Notes under the pieces: model-generated | Told to the model about the DNA's origin: nothing | Database searches by the model: none | What the model saw: the letters and a program-made list of their open reading frames with translations, nothing else | NCBI GenBank assembly: GCA_027485415.1 | Contig: JAIXRC010000133.1 | Coordinates: 25,613-89,612 of the forward strand | Length of the DNA: 64,000 bases | Reading direction: 5' to 3' | Source of the DNA: Cryomorphaceae bacterium | GTDB lineage: Bacteria > Bacteroidota > Bacteroidia > Flavobacteriales_D > Crocinitomicaceae | Shown here: piece after piece, positions 61,050 through 64,000 of the stretch | Position numbering within the stretch: position 1 is the first letter of the stretch | Layout of the letters: each line of letters starts with the position of its first letter | Position numbers and translations under genes: made by a program

Positions 61050-64000
61050 ATGCGTTTCAGTTTACGTTTTCTAACCTTTGTTATTATACTTTGGTCGTTC
61101 AATTCTGTGCGTGCTCAGGCTTATTGCAACAATCCTCTTGGTACGATTACTCCGAACATGGGATGGCAATACTTTTATCATACATGTAGGGGATATGTTA
61201 CTTTCCAAGCGCAGGCCGGATGTACTTACCAATTCACCTATTGCTCATCGTATGCCCCTAGCGCCTCCTATAACGGGGATCCATATTTAACCATTTCAAC
61301 CCAGCCTACCTCGGGTAACCTTACCCAAAACGACGATTTTTGCGGTTTAGGATCTTACTTAAATTGGACGGCTCCTTCGACAGGAACCTTTTATTTGAAC
61401 TTAGGAAACTGCTGTTCCTCGGGATGCGGATGTGGATTAAACCGTAACTTAGGCTATCGTTCCACGAATTGTGCTGGAGGCGTTCTGCCTCCAACAAGTA
61501 TAACGGCTAGTTCCGCATCCATTTGCGCGGGTCAATCCGTAACCCTTACCGCGAACGGCACCATGGGAACCCAAAACTGGTACACTGGAGCATGCGGAGG
61601 AACGTTTATCGGCTCTGGAGCAAGCATCACGGTGACTCCTGCTTCCACCACCACCTATTTTGTAAACAACAACAGCAATGGGCAAGCTAGCCCTTCATGC
61701 GCTTCGTTGACAATAACGGTAAATCCCTCGCCACCAGCGCCAGCCGTGAACGGGAACCTCGTGCTTTGTGGCTCAGGCAGCACCGTGTTGACGGCCAGCG
61801 GAGGACTAAGCAATTATAACTGGTATTCCAATGCAGCCGGGTCCGTTTTGGTGGGGACAGGAGCAAGTTTCACGACGCCGATTTTGAACACTACCACGAC
61901 CTATTATGTTAACACTCAACAGGGGGGAAACGTGGGCGTGGGCTCTCAAACGTTTAATTTTACAGGAGCGCCTCAAACTTTCACAGCACCGGTTACAGGC
62001 ACGTATACCTTCGATGTTTATGGTGCAAGAGGAGGGAACGTTACAAGTTATTACCCTACCAACGGAGGTCTTGGTGGCCGCGCTCAAGGTTCAATGACGT
62101 TAACCGCAGGACAAGTAATCAATGTGTATGTTGGAGGACAGGGTCAAGACCGTTTGGGCAACCATCCTTACGGCAATTGCGCATTCGTGCCCGGAGGTTG
62201 GAATGGAGGAGGGGCTAATAGGAGCGCAGGAAACGGCACCCCAGGGGGAGGAGGGTCCGATATTCGCGTGGGCGGCAATGCTTTAGCGAACAGAGTAATC
62301 GTTGCTGGAGGCGGAGGCGGGTGTGGATGGTCTTATGCTGCGGGAGGACATGGAGGGGGGCTTACAGGAAACAACGGAACCAATAGTCCAAATTCAGGAG
62401 GAACACAGGTTTCAGGGGGCGCAATAGCTAATAATGGCGGTCCATGTGGCGTAACAGCGGGAACGCTGGGTCAAGGAGGAGACGGTTCTGGGTGGTCTGC
62501 CGGTGGCGGTGGCGGCGGTGGCGGTTATTATGGCGGCGGCGGTGGCGGATACAACAACGGCGGCGGCGGCGGGTCTTCCTACATCGGCGGAGTTAACGGT
62601 GGTTCCACGACTCCTGGAGTTCAAAACGGCAATGGTCAAATTATTATATCTTGGAACGCTCAAGGGTGCCCATCTCCTTTAACCCCCGTAACTGTAACGA
62701 TTAACCCACAAGCGGTTGTCACTGCAACGGGAGCAACAATTTGTGCGGGACAAACGGCAAATTTAACAGCAACATCGTCCATACCCGGTGGAACATTTAC
62801 GTGGAATCCCGGAAACCTGGTTGGGGCATCGGTTTCCGTAACCCCCAATGCTACAACGCAATACACCGTTTCCTATTCGGCTGCGGGATGTCCTTCGGTT
62901 ACAGCAACGGCAACGGTTACAGTCAACGCCTTACCGGCAGCACCAACGGCGAACAGTGTTACTTTGTGTGGGCCGGGAAGCACTACCTTAACCGCAACGG
63001 GCGGGCAAAACAACAATTATATTTGGTTTGCAAATGCGAATGGAACCGGACAGCTTTCAACTAGTGCAAGTTATACAACGCCAAACCTTCAAAATACAAC
63101 AACATATTATGTTCAAACGGCTACTGCACAGGGAGGTTCGCAGAATTTTCCCTTCACCGGCGGTGTACAAAACTTTACAGCACCTATTTCAGGGGTATAC
63201 ACTATTGAGGCTTGGGGAGCAAAAGGTGGCGACGACGGAAACATTGGAGCCAACGGTGGATACGCAACAGGAACGGTTGCCTTAACAGCCGGCCAAACCT
63301 TGGCAGTTTACACGGGGGGTATGGGTGCCTCATGTGCTGTTGGAGGCGGAGGCGGTTGGAATGGCGGCGGTAATGCTGGTCCGCAAGGTTGTTCTGGCGG
63401 AGGTGGTGGAGCCTCGGATGTTCGGCTTGGTGGAGTAGCTCTTGGAAACAGAATTATTGTAGCCGGAGGCGGTGGAGGAGCAGGGTGCTGCGGCGCTCAA
63501 GCAGGTGCCGGCGGCGGCTTAAACGGAAACAACGGTAGTGCGAATGGAGGAACTCAAGCGGCAGGAGGAGCGGGTAATGCTGCCGGGGCTCTTGGTCAGG
63601 GTGGCAATAAGAATGGAGACGGCGGCGGCGGCGGTGGCGGTTATTATGGAGGAGGAGCTGCTTTCAATGACGATGGCGGTGGTGGAGGTTCTTCTTTCGT
63701 TGGAGGAGTATTAGCCGGGAATACTATTGCCGGCAACGCTTCAATGCCTAATCCAAATGGAGGAAATATGACAGGTAATGCAGGAAACGGTTACGTAAGA
63801 ATTACCTGGTCCGGCGTTAGTTGCGCTTCCGCCCTAACCCCTGTAACGGTAACGATCAACCCCGTACCGGTTATTTCCGTAAACAGCGCAACCGTTTGTG
63901 CTGGTCAGGCAGCGACCTTAACAGCGACGTCCACGGTTCCAGGAGGAACCTTTACATGGTCTCCAGGCGGTCAAACAGGCAGCACGATTACCGTTACGCC
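61050..64000 (+). CDS. Large secreted Ig-like/glycine-rich (ALK/LTK-type) surface protein, 3'-truncated
   Basis: A frame of 983 codons is open from the ATG at 61050 to the window end and is missing from the track for lack of a stop. Residues 1-22 are a signal peptide (ending VRAQ). Residues about 26-144 form a Cys-rich domain (CCSSGCGCG). Then come two Ig-like repeats (ICAGQSVTLTANG; LCGSGSTVLTASGG), a glycine-rich domain (about 298-536), two Ig-like repeats, a second glycine-rich domain (about 696-922) and a further Ig repeat. The glycine-rich units carry GGGGSDIRVGGNALANRVIV and GGGGASDVRLGGVALGNRII, the motif of the PF12810-type domain of ALK and LTK receptors. T9SS export and adhesion are inferred. 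Confidence 0.92.
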   Translation, partial: MRFSLRFLTFVIILWSFNSVRAQAYCNNPLGTITPNMGWQYFYHTCRGYVTFQAQAGCTYQFTYCSSYAPSASYNGDPYLTISTQPTSGNLTQNDDFCGLGSYLNWTAPSTGTFYLNLGNCCSSGCGCGLNRNLGYRSTNCAGGVLPPTSITASSASICAGQSVTLTANGTMGTQNWYTGACGGTFIGSGASITVTPASTTTYFVNNNSNGQASPSCASLTITVNPSPPAPAVNGNLVLCGSGSTVLTASGGLSNYNWYSNAAGSVLVGTGASFTTPILNTTTTYYVNTQQGGNVGVGSQTFNFTGAPQTFTAPVTGTYTFDVYGARGGNVTSYYPTNGGLGGRAQGSMTLTAGQVINVYVGGQGQDRLGNHPYGNCAFVPGGWNGGGANRSAGNGTPGGGGSDIRVGGNALANRVIVAGGGGGCGWSYAAGGHGGGLTGNNGTNSPNSGGTQVSGGAIANNGGPCGVTAGTLGQGGDGSGWSAGGGGGGGGYYGGGGGGYNNGGGGGSSYIGGVNGGSTTPGVQNGNGQIIISWNAQGCPSPLTPVTVTINPQAVVTATGATICAGQTANLTATSSIPGGTFTWNPGNLVGASVSVTPNATTQYTVSYSAAGCPSVTATATVTVNALPAAPTANSVTLCGPGSTTLTATGGQNNNYIWFANANGTGQLSTSASYTTPNLQNTTTYYVQTATAQGGSQNFPFTGGVQNFTAPISGVYTIEAWGAKGGDDGNIGANGGYATGTVALTAGQTLAVYTGGMGASCAVGGGGGWNGGGNAGPQGCSGGGGGASDVRLGGVALGNRIIVAGGGGGAGCCGAQAGAGGGLNGNNGSANGGTQAAGGAGNAAGALGQGGNKNGDGGGGGGGYYGGGAAFNDDGGGGGSSFVGGVLAGNTIAGNASMPNPNGGNMTGNAGNGYVRITWSGVSCASALTPVTVTINPVPVISVNSATVCAGQAATLTATSTVPGGTFTWSPGGQTGSTITVT
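61941..62655 (+). repeat. Composite repeat, unit 1 glycine-rich domain
   Basis: Codes GSQTFNFTGAPQTFTAPVTG then a glycine-dense core ending NGNGQIIISW. It starts exactly 1194 bp (398 codons) before the matching GSQNF start of unit 2. Glycine runs such as SAGGGGGGGGYYGGGGGGYN are written largely with GGC/GGT codons. Confidence 0.85.
63135..63815 (+). repeat. Composite repeat, unit 2 glycine-rich domain
   Basis: Codes GSQNFPFTGGVQNFTAPISG and a glycine-dense core ending GNGYVRITW, parallel to unit 1 but clearly diverged in sequence, so the duplication is not recent. Confidence 0.85.

Noticed and set aside
60935-61290. 84- and 70-residue plus-strand ORFs
   Set aside because: They are in other frames than the signal-peptide-bearing frame starting at 61050, which stays open for 983 codons.
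62412-62866. Minus-strand ORFs of 83 and 68 residues in the glycine-rich region
   Set aside because: Their low-complexity Ala/Thr composition is the reverse complement of glycine codons.
61941-63815. CRISPR array or short tandem repeat
   Set aside because: The repetition is coding, long-period (1194 bp) and diverged; no regular spacers.

Overview
The window is a gene-dense chromosomal segment from a member of the Bacteroidota, most likely the order Flavobacteriales. Several things point there: DUF4270 lipoprotein next to a GT5-type glycogen synthase; a T9SS-style secreted protein entering at each end; 'mobile mystery' genes; an AURKAIP1/COX24 mini-protein next to rng and HU; rpmF with the TG..H..H form; and many upstream regions carrying the Bacteroidota -7 element TAnnTTTG with no Shine-Dalgarno sequence. 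Family-level placement (Crocinitomicaceae/Cryomorphaceae-like) is only an impression.

Layout. 1-1095: 3'-truncated secreted surface protein on the minus strand. 1.1-5.2 kb: small membrane protein, asnS-rpoN, PAP2-like membrane protein. 5.2-9.1 kb (minus): glgA-like, DUF4270 lipoprotein, glmS. 9.2-11 kb: panC, panD, rfaE2. 10.9-15 kb (minus): hemL, SDR enzyme, cruF-like, crtZ, lycopene cyclase, tightly overlapped and probably one operon. 15-19.5 kb: kynU, purN, acpP-fabF-rnc and a small membrane protein, closed by a strong hairpin terminator. 19.6-25 kb (minus): sdhCAB, ldcA, ispD. 25-29.6 kb: cysS, gamma-carbonic anhydrase-like protein, lipoprotein, pepP, alpha/beta hydrolase. 29.6-33.5 kb: the main accessory segment, with a secreted MORN-repeat protein and a small Cys-containing secreted protein, an XRE regulator, the mobile mystery A/B (HTH + Fic) pair with a striking operator array, a perfect 36-bp palindrome and tRNA-Ser(GGA). 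33.6-46.3 kb: kup, ansA, tatD, galE, LpxH-like phosphoesterase plus glycosyltransferase, ppk1, a biotinyl protein and ileS. 46.4-53 kb: exported superoxide dismutase, mgtE, lysS, recX, rng, COX24-like mini-protein, HU. 53-61 kb: mutY, leucyl aminopeptidase, pdxA, then the lipid run DUF177-rpmF-plsX-fabH-accB-accC. 61.05-64 kb: 5' part of a large secreted protein built of Ig-like domains and two ALK/LTK-type glycine-rich domains, running off the window.

How the genes work together. Housekeeping functions dominate: tRNA charging (asnS, cysS, ileS, lysS), fatty acid and phospholipid initiation (acpP, fabF, plsX, fabH, accBC), succinate oxidation (sdhCAB), pantothenate supply for CoA/ACP (panCD), envelope precursors (glmS, rfaE2, galE, LpxH-like, ldcA, ispD) and xanthophyll production. 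No integrase, transposase, prophage or CRISPR array was seen. The most unusual material is the glycine-rich surface protein at the right edge and the mobile mystery/Fic locus with its three operator-like sites.
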